Part shown: piece by piece, positions 1-5,981 of the stretch | How positions within the stretch are numbered: position 1 is the stretch's first letter | How the letters are laid out: each line of letters begins with the position of its first letter | NCBI GenBank assembly: GCA_964517875.1 | Contig: CAZFEU010000072.1 | Span: 1 to 6,480 of the forward strand | DNA length: 6,480 nucleotides | Direction: 5' to 3' | Origin: JAJPXC01 sp964517875 | Lineage (GTDB): Bacteria > Bacteroidota > Bacteroidia > Bacteroidales > Muribaculaceae | Translations under genes and position numbers: made by a program | The notes under the pieces: model-generated | The model's database searches: none | What the model was told of the DNA's origin: nothing | What the model saw: only the letters and a program-made list of their open reading frames with translations

Positions 1-400
1 TGTCGACGGTGCGCACATCGCCACACTGTTGATGACATTCTTCTTCCGCCGTATGCGTCCAATCATCGAGAACGGATACCTATATCTCGCCACTCCGCCG
101 CTCTACAAGTGTACCCGCGGGAAGGCCGAGGAGTATTGCTGGACCGACGCCCAGGTGCAGAGCTTCATCGAGCGCTACGGCGAGTCGACCAAGGTACAGC
201 GCTACAAAGGTCTGGGCGAGATGTCGGCCGAGGAGCTCCGCGACACCACTATGTCGCCAGCCAAGCGTCTGCTCAAACAGGTAAAAATCAGCGATGCCGC
301 TGATGCCGACCGTATCTTCTCGATGCTTATGGGCGAGGATGTGGCTCCGCGCCGCGACTTCATAGAGCAAAACGCCAACTATGCGAACATTGACGCATAG
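1..400 (+). CDS. gyrB: DNA gyrase subunit B, C-terminal part (5' truncated by window edge)
   Basis: Only the last 132 residues are present, in the frame starting at base 2. GyrB is the ATPase and TOPRIM subunit of the A2B2 gyrase that puts negative supercoils into DNA in the cytoplasm. The fragment opens with VDGAHIATLL, the end of the TOPRIM DxDxDG metal-binding motif, so the ATPase and transducer domains lie outside the window. It continues with PPLYK (about residues 32-36), QRYKGLGEM (66-74), and the family's ending with PRRDFIEQNA and NID before the TAG stop. Only about 30 residues separate PPLYK from QRYKGLGEM, so the roughly 170-residue insert of E. coli GyrB is absent, as is usual outside proteobacteria. 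ParE is the main alternative; the PRR-FIE-NA-NID ending favours GyrB. rnr follows 61 bases downstream on the same strand. Confidence 0.93.
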   Translation, partial: VDGAHIATLLMTFFFRRMRPIIENGYLYLATPPLYKCTRGKAEEYCWTDAQVQSFIERYGESTKVQRYKGLGEMSAEELRDTTMSPAKRLLKQVKISDAADADRIFSMLMGEDVAPRRDFIEQNANYANIDA

Positions 401-461
401 TGAGGCGTTAACACTCATGGGGTAGTTATCCCCCACGTATTCATCCCATATCCTCAACGCC
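401..461 (+). promoter_or_regulatory. gyrB-rnr spacer with nested inverted repeats ending at the rnr start codon
   Basis: Seen directly: GGCGTT at 404-409 is the exact reverse complement of AACGCC at 456-461, which directly abuts the rnr ATG at 462. Inside this pair, TGGGG at 418-422 can pair with CCCCA at 431-435 around an 8-base loop. No U-run follows either stem, so a standard intrinsic terminator is unlikely, and there is no Shine-Dalgarno sequence. It may be a structured leader controlling RNase R translation or a processing site between the two messages. No TAnnTTTG promoter box is seen in the spacer, so rnr may be read from a gyrB transcript. The function is inference. Confidence 0.4.
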
Positions 462-2786
462 ATGGCTCATAAATCAAAATCATCAGGTATAAAGCTGTCA
501 CAGCGAGTGCTCGAGGCAGCAGTGCGATTCAACAACGCTACGTTTAATTACCGGCAGATAGCCGCGGCATTGGGTATGAATGCTCCGAAACAGCACCGCA
601 CAGTGGCGCTGGCGCTGGCCGAGCTTGCATTTGACGGCGACCTGATAGAGGTGGCTCCAGGCAAGTATAAGCAGACAGTGCGCGGCAACACAGCCGTGGG
701 CACTTTCGTGCGCCGCTCCAATGGTAAAAACTCAGTAATCACCGACGACGACGGCGAGCCGATATTTGTGGCCGAGCGCAACTCGATGCACGCACTCAAC
801 GGCGACCGTGTGCGCGTCAACATTGCCGCCGGCCGTCGTGGCGCCGAGCCTGAGGCCGAAGTGCTTGAAATAATCGAGCCGAAAGAACAGGTGTTCATCG
901 GCACCATCTCAATCGAAGGGAAAGGTAAGGTAGCTCTGCTCAACACCGACTCAAAATATCTCGCCAACGATATTTTCATTCCGGCCAATAAGCTCAAAGG
1001 TGGCAAAAACGGCGACAAGGCTGTGGCAAAAATCACCAATTGGCCCGACGATGCAAAAAATCCCTGGGGTGAGGTGGTTGACATCCTTGGCAAAAAGGGT
1101 GAGAACAACACCGAAATTCATGCCATCCTCGCCGAGTATGGATTGCCCTACCGCTACCCTGAGGCTGTGGAGCGCGCCGCCGCAAAGATTGATGCCGGTA
1201 TAACCCCCGACGTTGTGGCCCAGCGTGAGGACATGCGCAAGGTGACTACATTTACCATCGACCCAAAGGACGCAAAGGACTTCGACGACGCCCTGTCGTG
1301 CCGCCAGCTACCCAACGGACACTGGGAGGTGGGAGTGCACATCGCCGATGTGACCCACTACGTGCGTCCCGACACCATAATCGACCGCGAGGCGCAACGA
1401 CGCGCCACATCGGTGTATCTCGTGGACCGCGTGGTGCCGATGCTCCCCGAGCATCTCAGCAATGGCATCTGTTCGCTCCGTCCCAACGAGGATAAACTCA
1501 CATTCTCATGCGTATTTGAAATGGACGACAACGCCCGCGTGATCAACTACCGCATCGTTCGCACAGTGACGCGGTCGGATCGCCGTTTCACCTATGAGGA
1601 GGCGCAGGAGGTGATAGAAACCGGTCAGGGTGACTATGCCCGCGAAATCCTCACCCTCGACCGCCTGGCCAAGATACTGCGCAAGCGCCGCTATGAGAAC
1701 GGCTCGGTGGAGTTTGACCGAGAGGAGGTGAGATTTGACATCGACAAGGACGGCCATCCGGTAGGCGTATATTTCAAGGTGTCGAAGGATTCCAACAAAC
1801 TCATTGAGGAGTTCATGCTCCTGGCCAACCGCACAGTGGCCCAGCATATTGGTGACGTGCCCAAGGGGAAAAAGGAGAAAGCATTCGTATATCGCGTGCA
1901 CGACATGCCCGACCCCGGCAAGCTTGAAGATCTATCCAAGCTGGCACGGTCATTCGGCTTCAAGGTGCGCGCATCAGGCACACCCCGCGAGGTCAACAAG
2001 TCGATCAACCGTATGCTTGCCGATGTAAAAGGGCGAGGCGAGGAGAATTTCCTCTCCACCCTTGCCATCCGCTCAATGGCCAAAGCCATATACACCACCG
2101 ACAATATTGGTCACTACGGACTGGGGTTTGACTACTACACCCATTTCACATCGCCCATACGCCGATACCCCGACATGATGGTGCATCGCCTGCTCGAACG
2201 CTATCTCACCGGTGGCCGCTCGGTCAACCGCGATAAGCTACAGGATCAGTGCAAGCACTCATCCGACATGGAACAACTCGCCGCCAACGCCGAGCGATCG
2301 TCAATAAAGTACAAGCAGGTAGAGTATATGGGCGACCATCTGGGTCAGACCTATGAAGGCATGATTTCGGGTGTAACCGAGTGGGGCCTGTATGTAGAGC
2401 TTAATGACAACAAGTGCGAGGGTCTGGTGCCCGTACGCGACCTGGCCGACGACTATTACGACTTCGACGAGAAAAATTACTGTCTCGTGGGTCGTCGCCG
2501 CGGCAATCGCTATCGTCTCGGCGACACCGTCAAGGTGCGTGTGGCACGCATCAACCTCGACAAGAAGCAACTCGATTTCGTGCTCATTGACGATGAGCAC
2601 CCTCTGGTTAATCCCCACGAGGATGAAATGGGGCACAACGTGTCGATAGCCCAGGCTCTTGCCAACACTCCGATACGCAAGGCACCGAAGTCGACACGCA
2701 AGGGTACCTCTAAAAAAGGTGGTAGCGGCAAGACATCGAAAACTAAAAAGGAGCAGTCCAAACGTAGTTCAAAGAAGCGTCGCTAA
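462..2786 (+). CDS. rnr: Ribonuclease R (RNB-family 3'-5' exoribonuclease)
   Basis: A complete 774-residue protein. RNase R is a processive, hydrolytic 3'-5' exoribonuclease that degrades structured RNA (mRNA fragments, defective rRNA and tRNA) in the cytoplasm. Domains in order: an N-terminal winged-helix region (about 10-70), two cold-shock/OB domains (about 75-225), the RNB catalytic domain (about 255-590), an S1 RNA-binding domain (about 628-709) and a Lys/Ser-rich basic tail (about 739-774). The active-site signature DPKDAKDFDDA gives D267, D273, D275 and D276, matching E. coli D272, D278, D280 and D281. Y319 in ATSVYLVDR matches E. coli Y324, and HFTSPIRRYPD (561-571) is the conserved catalytic arginine region. 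The winged helix and basic tail favour RNase R over RNase II. The ATG at 462 begins MAHKSKSSG and no better start is seen. The stop TAA is the last sequence before an assembly gap. Confidence 0.96.
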   Translation: MAHKSKSSGIKLSQRVLEAAVRFNNATFNYRQIAAALGMNAPKQHRTVALALAELAFDGDLIEVAPGKYKQTVRGNTAVGTFVRRSNGKNSVITDDDGEPIFVAERNSMHALNGDRVRVNIAAGRRGAEPEAEVLEIIEPKEQVFIGTISIEGKGKVALLNTDSKYLANDIFIPANKLKGGKNGDKAVAKITNWPDDAKNPWGEVVDILGKKGENNTEIHAILAEYGLPYRYPEAVERAAAKIDAGITPDVVAQREDMRKVTTFTIDPKDAKDFDDALSCRQLPNGHWEVGVHIADVTHYVRPDTIIDREAQRRATSVYLVDRVVPMLPEHLSNGICSLRPNEDKLTFSCVFEMDDNARVINYRIVRTVTRSDRRFTYEEAQEVIETGQGDYAREILTLDRLAKILRKRRYENGSVEFDREEVRFDIDKDGHPVGVYFKVSKDSNKLIEEFMLLANRTVAQHIGDVPKGKKEKAFVYRVHDMPDPGKLEDLSKLARSFGFKVRASGTPREVNKSINRMLADVKGRGEENFLSTLAIRSMAKAIYTTDNIGHYGLGFDYYTHFTSPIRRYPDMMVHRLLERYLTGGRSVNRDKLQDQCKHSSDMEQLAANAERSSIKYKQVEYMGDHLGQTYEGMISGVTEWGLYVELNDNKCEGLVPVRDLADDYYDFDEKNYCLVGRRRGNRYRLGDTVKVRVARINLDKKQLDFVLIDDEHPLVNPHEDEMGHNVSIAQALANTPIRKAPKSTRKGTSKKGGSGKTSKTKKEQSKRSSKKRR

Positions 2787-2886
2787 NNNNNNNNNNNNNN
2801 NNNNNNNNNNNNNNNNNNNNNNNNNNNNNNNNNNNNNNNNNNNNNNNNNNNNNNNNNNNNNNNNNNNNNNNNNNNNNNNNNNNNNN
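2787..2886. other. Assembly gap, 100 Ns
   Basis: Exactly 100 consecutive undetermined bases, the conventional size for a scaffold gap of unknown length. It begins on the base after the rnr TAA stop and ends three bases before the RNase H gene's stop on the other strand. The convergent terminator region, and possibly further genes, cannot be seen, and the physical link between the two halves rests on scaffolding rather than sequence. Confidence 0.97.
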
Positions 2887-2889
2887 CCC

Positions 2890-3540
2890 CTATTTGCGGC
2901 CGAAGTCGGCTGGAATCTCACCCCAGTGCTCAGTATCCCACTTGAGTATGGGATTGACTATGGGGTGGGTTGCTACCCATTGGTCGGCACGTGCCAGGAT
3001 TTCGAGCACCTTGGCGTTGCGTCCGTTGGGAGTCACCTTAGTAGCCGAGTGGTGGCGTCGCACCCATGCCAATGCGTTGCGCGAGTCGCTATATATGGCC
3101 GTGGTGTGGTCGCCCCGCTTGTCGAGCAGTGCCAGGGCGTGCACTATTGCGAGGTACTCGCCAATGTTGTTGGTGCCCCCGTCGAGTGGTCCCACATGAA
3201 ATATCCGTGTGCCGGTTTCGAGGTCGACACCTTGGTAGTCCATCGGTCCGGGGTTGTGGCGGCATCCGGCGTCGACGCATATCGCAGGGAATCGGATTTC
3301 GGGTATAGCGTGGTAGTTGATGTGGGTCGATCGGGTGTGACGCGCTATGTTGCGTATTATCTCGATCTGCTCGCGTGGGTCGCCGCGATAGGCGGCGGTA
3401 GCTTCCTCGAGGTTGTCAAATGACTTGAATATCGCCCCGGGATAGTTGGCGGTCTGGAGCTTGCACTCCTCCCATGAGTCGTAGATGCCGGGAGCATTAC
3501 CGACCCACACCACATAATATTTATTGCGCTTACTGCTCAT
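2890..3540 (-). CDS. rnhA: RNase H family protein with N-terminal viroplasmin (hybrid-binding) domain
   Basis: A complete 216-residue protein. RNase H1 cuts the RNA strand of RNA-DNA hybrids, removing R-loops and primer remnants. Residues about 7-52 (KYYVVWVGNAPGIYDSWEEC onward, with FKSF and AAYR) form the small viroplasmin-like domain that binds hybrids in eukaryotic RNase H1 and in some bacteria. After a linker, residues about 85-216 form the RNase H fold, with acidic residues D90 (CVDAG), E128 (NNIGEYLA), D152 (YSDSRNA) and D212 (WGEIPADFGRK) in the expected four-carboxylate pattern, so it is probably active. E. coli RnhA is about 155 residues; the extra length is the N-terminal domain and linker. 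The start ATG overlaps the upstream gene's TGA in an ATGA junction (3537-3540), indicating translational coupling. It is the last visible gene of the minus-strand operon. The symbol is by family; Bacteroidota may carry other RNases H elsewhere. Confidence 0.9.
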   Translation of the reverse strand: MSSKRNKYYVVWVGNAPGIYDSWEECKLQTANYPGAIFKSFDNLEEATAAYRGDPREQIEIIRNIARHTRSTHINYHAIPEIRFPAICVDAGCRHNPGPMDYQGVDLETGTRIFHVGPLDGGTNNIGEYLAIVHALALLDKRGDHTTAIYSDSRNALAWVRRHHSATKVTPNGRNAKVLEILARADQWVATHPIVNPILKWDTEHWGEIPADFGRK

Positions 3541-4700
3541 GTGAGGTGTAAGAAAAGAGTTATGTCGACTTGACGCATCTTCACGGCATCGGCCACTGAC
3601 TTATGCACGGGGTGTCCAAGGAAAGTGAGCACACCTTTCTGTAGCCCCGGCGACAGCTTCAGAGCGTCGGCCACCCCGCCTTCGCGGGTATGGAGCTCAG
3701 AGAGCATGGTGATGATGGTGTCGCTCAGTGCCATGGCTGTGGTGCGCGGCACGGCGGTGCGGGCATTGGTATAGCATACTCTACCCATGGCTATCGGCCC
3801 CTTGGCCACACCCTGCGACAGATCCATCGGTTGCATCGAAGGGAATGATTTGGTGTCGGGAGTGAGGTCGAAGGCAATGAGTCCGCGCTTCATGTCGGCT
3901 ATCTGGTCGGAGTCGAGTTTCACGGGGTGTTTCATAGGTGTGACGATGACGATATCGGCCCAGTGGAGGGCATTTGCAAATCCACGTGGCTGTAGTGCAG
4001 TGCCGATTACCGAAGTGCCAAGCTCGCGCAGGGCGTCGCGCAGCGAGTAGATATCATCGTCAAACATCCTTACAGTAGCGCCCAGGCCTGCGGCCGACCT
4101 TGCGGCTGCTCTGGCTGCGATACCTGAGCCGAGGATTGTGACCTCACAGGGGTTGGTGCCCGCAATACCACCCAGCAGTATACCCTTGCCGGTGACAGCG
4201 TCGGCCAGGAGCGATGAGGCCAGCGCTACAGCTGCGCGGCCATCGATTTCGGCCAGAATATCGGCAAACGGGGTGTGCCCGCGGTCATCGCGCACCAGGT
4301 CGAGTGCTACGGTGATAATGCTGCGCTCAAGCAGCTGGCGTAGCACCGAGCTGTCGGCCACGGAGGGGTGCCACAGTGTGAGCAGCATGGCTCCGCGGCG
4401 CATGTGGGGCACGTCGGGCCGACCGATGCGTCCGGGCAGTATCACGATGTCGCATCCGAGTGCCTCGTGGCGGTCAACCACTGCGGCACCGGCGAGAATG
4501 TATTGATTGTCGGTGTAGTGTATGCCATCAGCGGCTCCTGCCTCAATCTTCACGCGATAACCGCGGTCGACCAGGCGGGCTGCGCCTTCGGGCGTTACCG
4601 CAAAAAGTGAGTCGCTGGCCGGAAGGCCTATTGTGAAAGAACGACGCCGGGTGATAGTTGGTGCCGGCTGGGGAGCGGGTGTGGGTGAACACAGTGTCAT
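3537..4700 (-). CDS. Alanine dehydrogenase / NAD(P) transhydrogenase alpha-family protein, divergent
   Basis: A complete 387-residue protein resembling alanine dehydrogenase and transhydrogenase alpha across its length. The N-terminal domain has AVTPEGAARLVDRGYRV (34-50) and EAGAADG (53-59). The NAD-binding Rossmann domain has ILGSGIAARAA (189-199), and an acidic FDDD (213-216) at the end of the second strand suggests NAD over NADP. Compared by eye with M. tuberculosis alanine dehydrogenase, the catalytic His96 and Asp270 seem kept as H111 and D282. The substrate-binding Arg15 and Lys75 positions hold L32 and G90. The true substrate is therefore uncertain and an alanine dehydrogenase name would be risky. 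A Pro/Ala-rich stretch of about 20 residues precedes the first strand. The ATG at 4700 is supported by its ATGA overlap with the aroK stop and by the lack of other in-frame starts nearby. Its own stop overlaps the RNase H start. Confidence 0.8.
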   Translation of the reverse strand: MTLCSPTPAPQPAPTITRRRSFTIGLPASDSLFAVTPEGAARLVDRGYRVKIEAGAADGIHYTDNQYILAGAAVVDRHEALGCDIVILPGRIGRPDVPHMRRGAMLLTLWHPSVADSSVLRQLLERSIITVALDLVRDDRGHTPFADILAEIDGRAAVALASSLLADAVTGKGILLGGIAGTNPCEVTILGSGIAARAAARSAAGLGATVRMFDDDIYSLRDALRELGTSVIGTALQPRGFANALHWADIVIVTPMKHPVKLDSDQIADMKRGLIAFDLTPDTKSFPSMQPMDLSQGVAKGPIAMGRVCYTNARTAVPRTTAMALSDTIITMLSELHTREGGVADALKLSPGLQKGVLTFLGHPVHKSVADAVKMRQVDITLFLHLT

Positions 4701-5230
4701 GGCTGTAGATTTATGAGCTGGATTAGTCGGCGGGTTGTTTCGTCGGTGCCGGCGGCATTTTCAAGAGGGGAAGGGGTAAGCTCCACTTGTGCCTGCCGGT
4801 AGTAGGGTAGTCGTGACGCCACCGAGGTGCTGATGTACTGGAGAAGCTCGCAGTCGGTCAAATGTGCGATGAGCGGGCGCTTGGCCCGGGCACGGCACAG
4901 CCTGCGGTGGATGGTGTCGACAGGAGTGTTGAGCCACACGGTGATACCCCGCGAGTTCATGAGCTCCATGTTGCGGCCAAAGCAGGGTGTGCCACCGCCA
5001 CAGGCCACTACAACATCTTCAAACTTAGAGACTTCGTCGAGCATCGCCGTCTCGAGGGCTCTGAACCCCGACTCTCCGCGTTCGGTAAAAAGCTGGCTTA
5101 TCGACTTGTGAAACCTGCGCTCGATGTATAAATCGAGGTCGATTACGTCCAAGCCGGTAAGCCTGTTAAGGGCTCGGCCAATGGCCGATTTCCCTGAACC
5201 CATGTATCCTATAAGGAATATGGGGCGCAC
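4697..5230 (-). CDS. aroK: Shikimate kinase
   Basis: A complete 177-residue protein. It phosphorylates shikimate to shikimate-3-phosphate with ATP, the fifth step of the chorismate pathway to aromatic amino acids, in the cytoplasm. Visible motifs: Walker A GYMGSGKS (8-15); DLD (31-33), giving the Mg-binding and shikimate-binding aspartates; FR at 56-57 with the shikimate-binding arginine; CGGGTP (77-82), the glycine-rich substrate loop; the lid arginine R118 in KRPL; and R140 near the C-terminal end of the lid region. The length fits the family. The start is GTG: the frame upstream is closed 12 bases earlier by the mscL stop and offers no ATG, and MRPIFLIGYMGSGKS is the expected N-terminus. 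The stop TGA overlaps the next gene's ATG by four bases, so translation of the two is probably coupled. Confidence 0.95.
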   Translation of the reverse strand: MRPIFLIGYMGSGKSAIGRALNRLTGLDVIDLDLYIERRFHKSISQLFTERGESGFRALETAMLDEVSKFEDVVVACGGGTPCFGRNMELMNSRGITVWLNTPVDTIHRRLCRARAKRPLIAHLTDCELLQYISTSVASRLPYYRQAQVELTPSPLENAAGTDETTRRLIQLINLQP

Positions 5231-5242
5231 GTGGAGTGGTGC

Positions 5243-5659
5243 TTATTTCTTGTCGTTCTGCTCCTTGAGAAGGTCGCGGATCTGGGTGAGGAGCACTTCC
5301 TCTTTGGTGGGCTCGGGAGCGGGAGCCGGCTGCTCCTCAACCTTCTTCTTGAAGCGCATGATGAATCGCAGAGCCACGAATATTGACAGAGCGATGATTA
5401 TGAAGTCGATGATATTCTGAATGAATACGCCGTAGGTGATAGCCACCTCGGCGGTGTCGGCAGTGGCCTGAGTGAGCACAATCTTCTTGTCGATAAAGCT
5501 GAGACCGCCTGTGCATACAGCCATCACAGGCATGATGATATCGTTGACCAAAGATGACACGATCTTGCCGAAGGCACCGCCGATGATCACACCGACAGCC
5601 ATGTCGACGATATTGCCTTTCATGGCAAATTCCTTGAAGTCGCTAATAAATTTTCCCAT
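5243..5659 (-). CDS. mscL: Large-conductance mechanosensitive channel MscL
   Basis: A complete 138-residue inner-membrane protein that forms a homopentameric channel opening under membrane tension to release solutes during hypo-osmotic shock. The N-terminal amphipathic helix MGKFISDFKEFAMKGN is followed by TM1 (about 17-46, with AVGVIIGGAFGKIVSSLVND), a short periplasmic loop, TM2 (about 77-101, with GVFIQNIIDFIIIALSIF) and a basic FKKK. A Pro/Ala linker (PAPAPEPTKEE) leads to the C-terminal bundle helix EEVLLTQIRDLLKEQN. This is close to E. coli MscL along its whole length. The frame stays open upstream to 5764, but those 35 residues are encoded by AT-rich leader DNA that includes the promoter candidate, so the ATG at 5659 is preferred. 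It is the first gene of the minus-strand operon; aroK starts 12 bases after its stop. Confidence 0.96.
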   Translation of the reverse strand: MGKFISDFKEFAMKGNIVDMAVGVIIGGAFGKIVSSLVNDIIMPVMAVCTGGLSFIDKKIVLTQATADTAEVAITYGVFIQNIIDFIIIALSIFVALRFIMRFKKKVEEQPAPAPEPTKEEVLLTQIRDLLKEQNDKK

Positions 5660-5692
5660 AATTAAAAATAGTTGGTTAAAAGCTAATATGTG

Positions 5693-5700
5693 CAAAAGTA
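5693..5700 (-). promoter_or_regulatory. Candidate Bacteroidota -7 promoter box for the mscL operon
   Basis: On the minus strand this reads TACTTTTG, an exact match to the Bacteroidota primary-sigma -7 consensus TAnnTTTG. It lies about 34 bases before the mscL ATG, giving a short AT-rich 5' leader. No clear TTTG -33 element sits at the usual spacing; only T-rich sequence (about 5711-5720) is there. The box probably drives mscL, aroK, the dehydrogenase-family gene and the RNase H gene together. The motif is seen; its activity is inferred. Confidence 0.55.
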
Positions 5701-5839
5701 ACAAATATTTCTTTAAAAAAGTTGAAGCGAAAGAGCAAAAGAGGTCAAAAAACCGCAAAAACACATCCGGCTACTTAATAAGGTGAAATAAAAAGAGAAA
5801 AATGGGGAATTGTATGTTTTTAAATCGAAAATTTTATAG

Positions 5840-5847
5840 TAATTTTG
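5840..5847 (+). promoter_or_regulatory. Candidate Bacteroidota -7 promoter box for gap
   Basis: TAATTTTG is an exact match to the TAnnTTTG consensus. TTTT at 5817-5820 sits 19 bases upstream where a TTTG -33 element would be expected. Transcription would begin around 5852-5856 and leave a 5' leader of roughly 125 bases before the gap start codon, long for a gene that could be served by a short AT-rich leader. The motif is seen; the start site is inferred. Confidence 0.55.
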
Positions 5848-5849
5848 CG

Positions 5850-5935
5850 GTTGGAAAAGCCAGGAGTGATCCACATTGCCAGCTGCGGTGCAAGGTGCGG
5901 CAACGGCCTGAGCCAACGAGCTCATGGCGCTCCAC
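5850..5935 (+). ncRNA. GC-rich, foldable 5' leader of gap (candidate cis-regulatory RNA)
   Basis: Pairings found by reading: GGAGTG (5863-5868) with CGCTCC (5928-5933, one G-U pair), extended by CCA (5871-5873) with TGG (5925-5927); TTGCC (5876-5880) with GGCAA (5899-5903), with TGC/GCA inside. A second set, GTTGG (5850-5854) with CCAAC (5913-5917) and CAGG (5861-5864) with CCTG (5907-5910), conflicts with the first long stem but keeps the TTGCC hairpin. The segment is sharply more GC-rich than both flanks, a common sign of structured RNA in AT-rich spacers. No U-run terminator follows, so a leader of gap is more likely than a free small RNA. I do not recognise it as a known riboswitch. Confidence 0.4.
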
Positions 5936-5981
5936 GGATAAAGAAGATTAATATCATAACCCAATTTTATATTAGTTTATT

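Larger units (their letters stand above)
5660..5981. other. Divergent intergenic region between mscL and gap
   Basis: This 322-base stretch has no convincing protein gene. From left to right it holds the AT-rich mscL leader, the minus-strand promoter candidate at 5693-5700, an A-rich segment (about 5701-5830), the plus-strand promoter candidate at 5840-5847, a GC-rich foldable segment (about 5859-5938, roughly 65% G+C by my count) and an AT-rich tract of about 43 bases (7 G/C) leading to the gap ATG. A perfect 10-base inverted repeat, AACCGCAAAA at 5751-5760 and TTTTGCGGTT at 5843-5852, encloses the central part. Confidence 0.8.

Noticed and set aside
418..435. Intrinsic terminator of gyrB
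   Set aside because: The hairpin is short and is followed by mixed sequence, not a U-run.
548..1111. Minus-strand 187-codon open frame inside rnr
   Set aside because: Low-complexity Ser/Pro/Ala-rich translation typical of an antisense shadow in GC-rich coding DNA; the sense frame encodes the OB domains of RNase R.
2659..3423. Plus-strand open frame running through the N gap
   Set aside because: It exists only because Ns do not encode stops; its two halves are antisense or out of frame to rnr and the RNase H gene, which have clear motifs.
5660..5764. N-terminal extension of MscL by 35 residues
   Set aside because: The extension is Phe/Leu-rich translation of AT-rich leader DNA containing the -7 box; the ATG at 5659 gives the family's normal N-terminus and length.
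5850..5940. tRNA or SRP RNA in the GC-rich island
   Set aside because: No GGTTCGA T-loop, no anticodon arm in place and no SRP GGAAG-type core on either strand.
5924..5941. Five-codon micro-ORF (MALHG) in the gap leader
   Set aside because: Too short to support; an ATG followed by a stop is expected by chance and the ATG lies inside a predicted stem.
5713..5964. Minus-strand 83-codon open frame in the divergent spacer
   Set aside because: No recognisable motif; it crosses the GC-rich leader and the gap promoter candidate and has no plausible start context.
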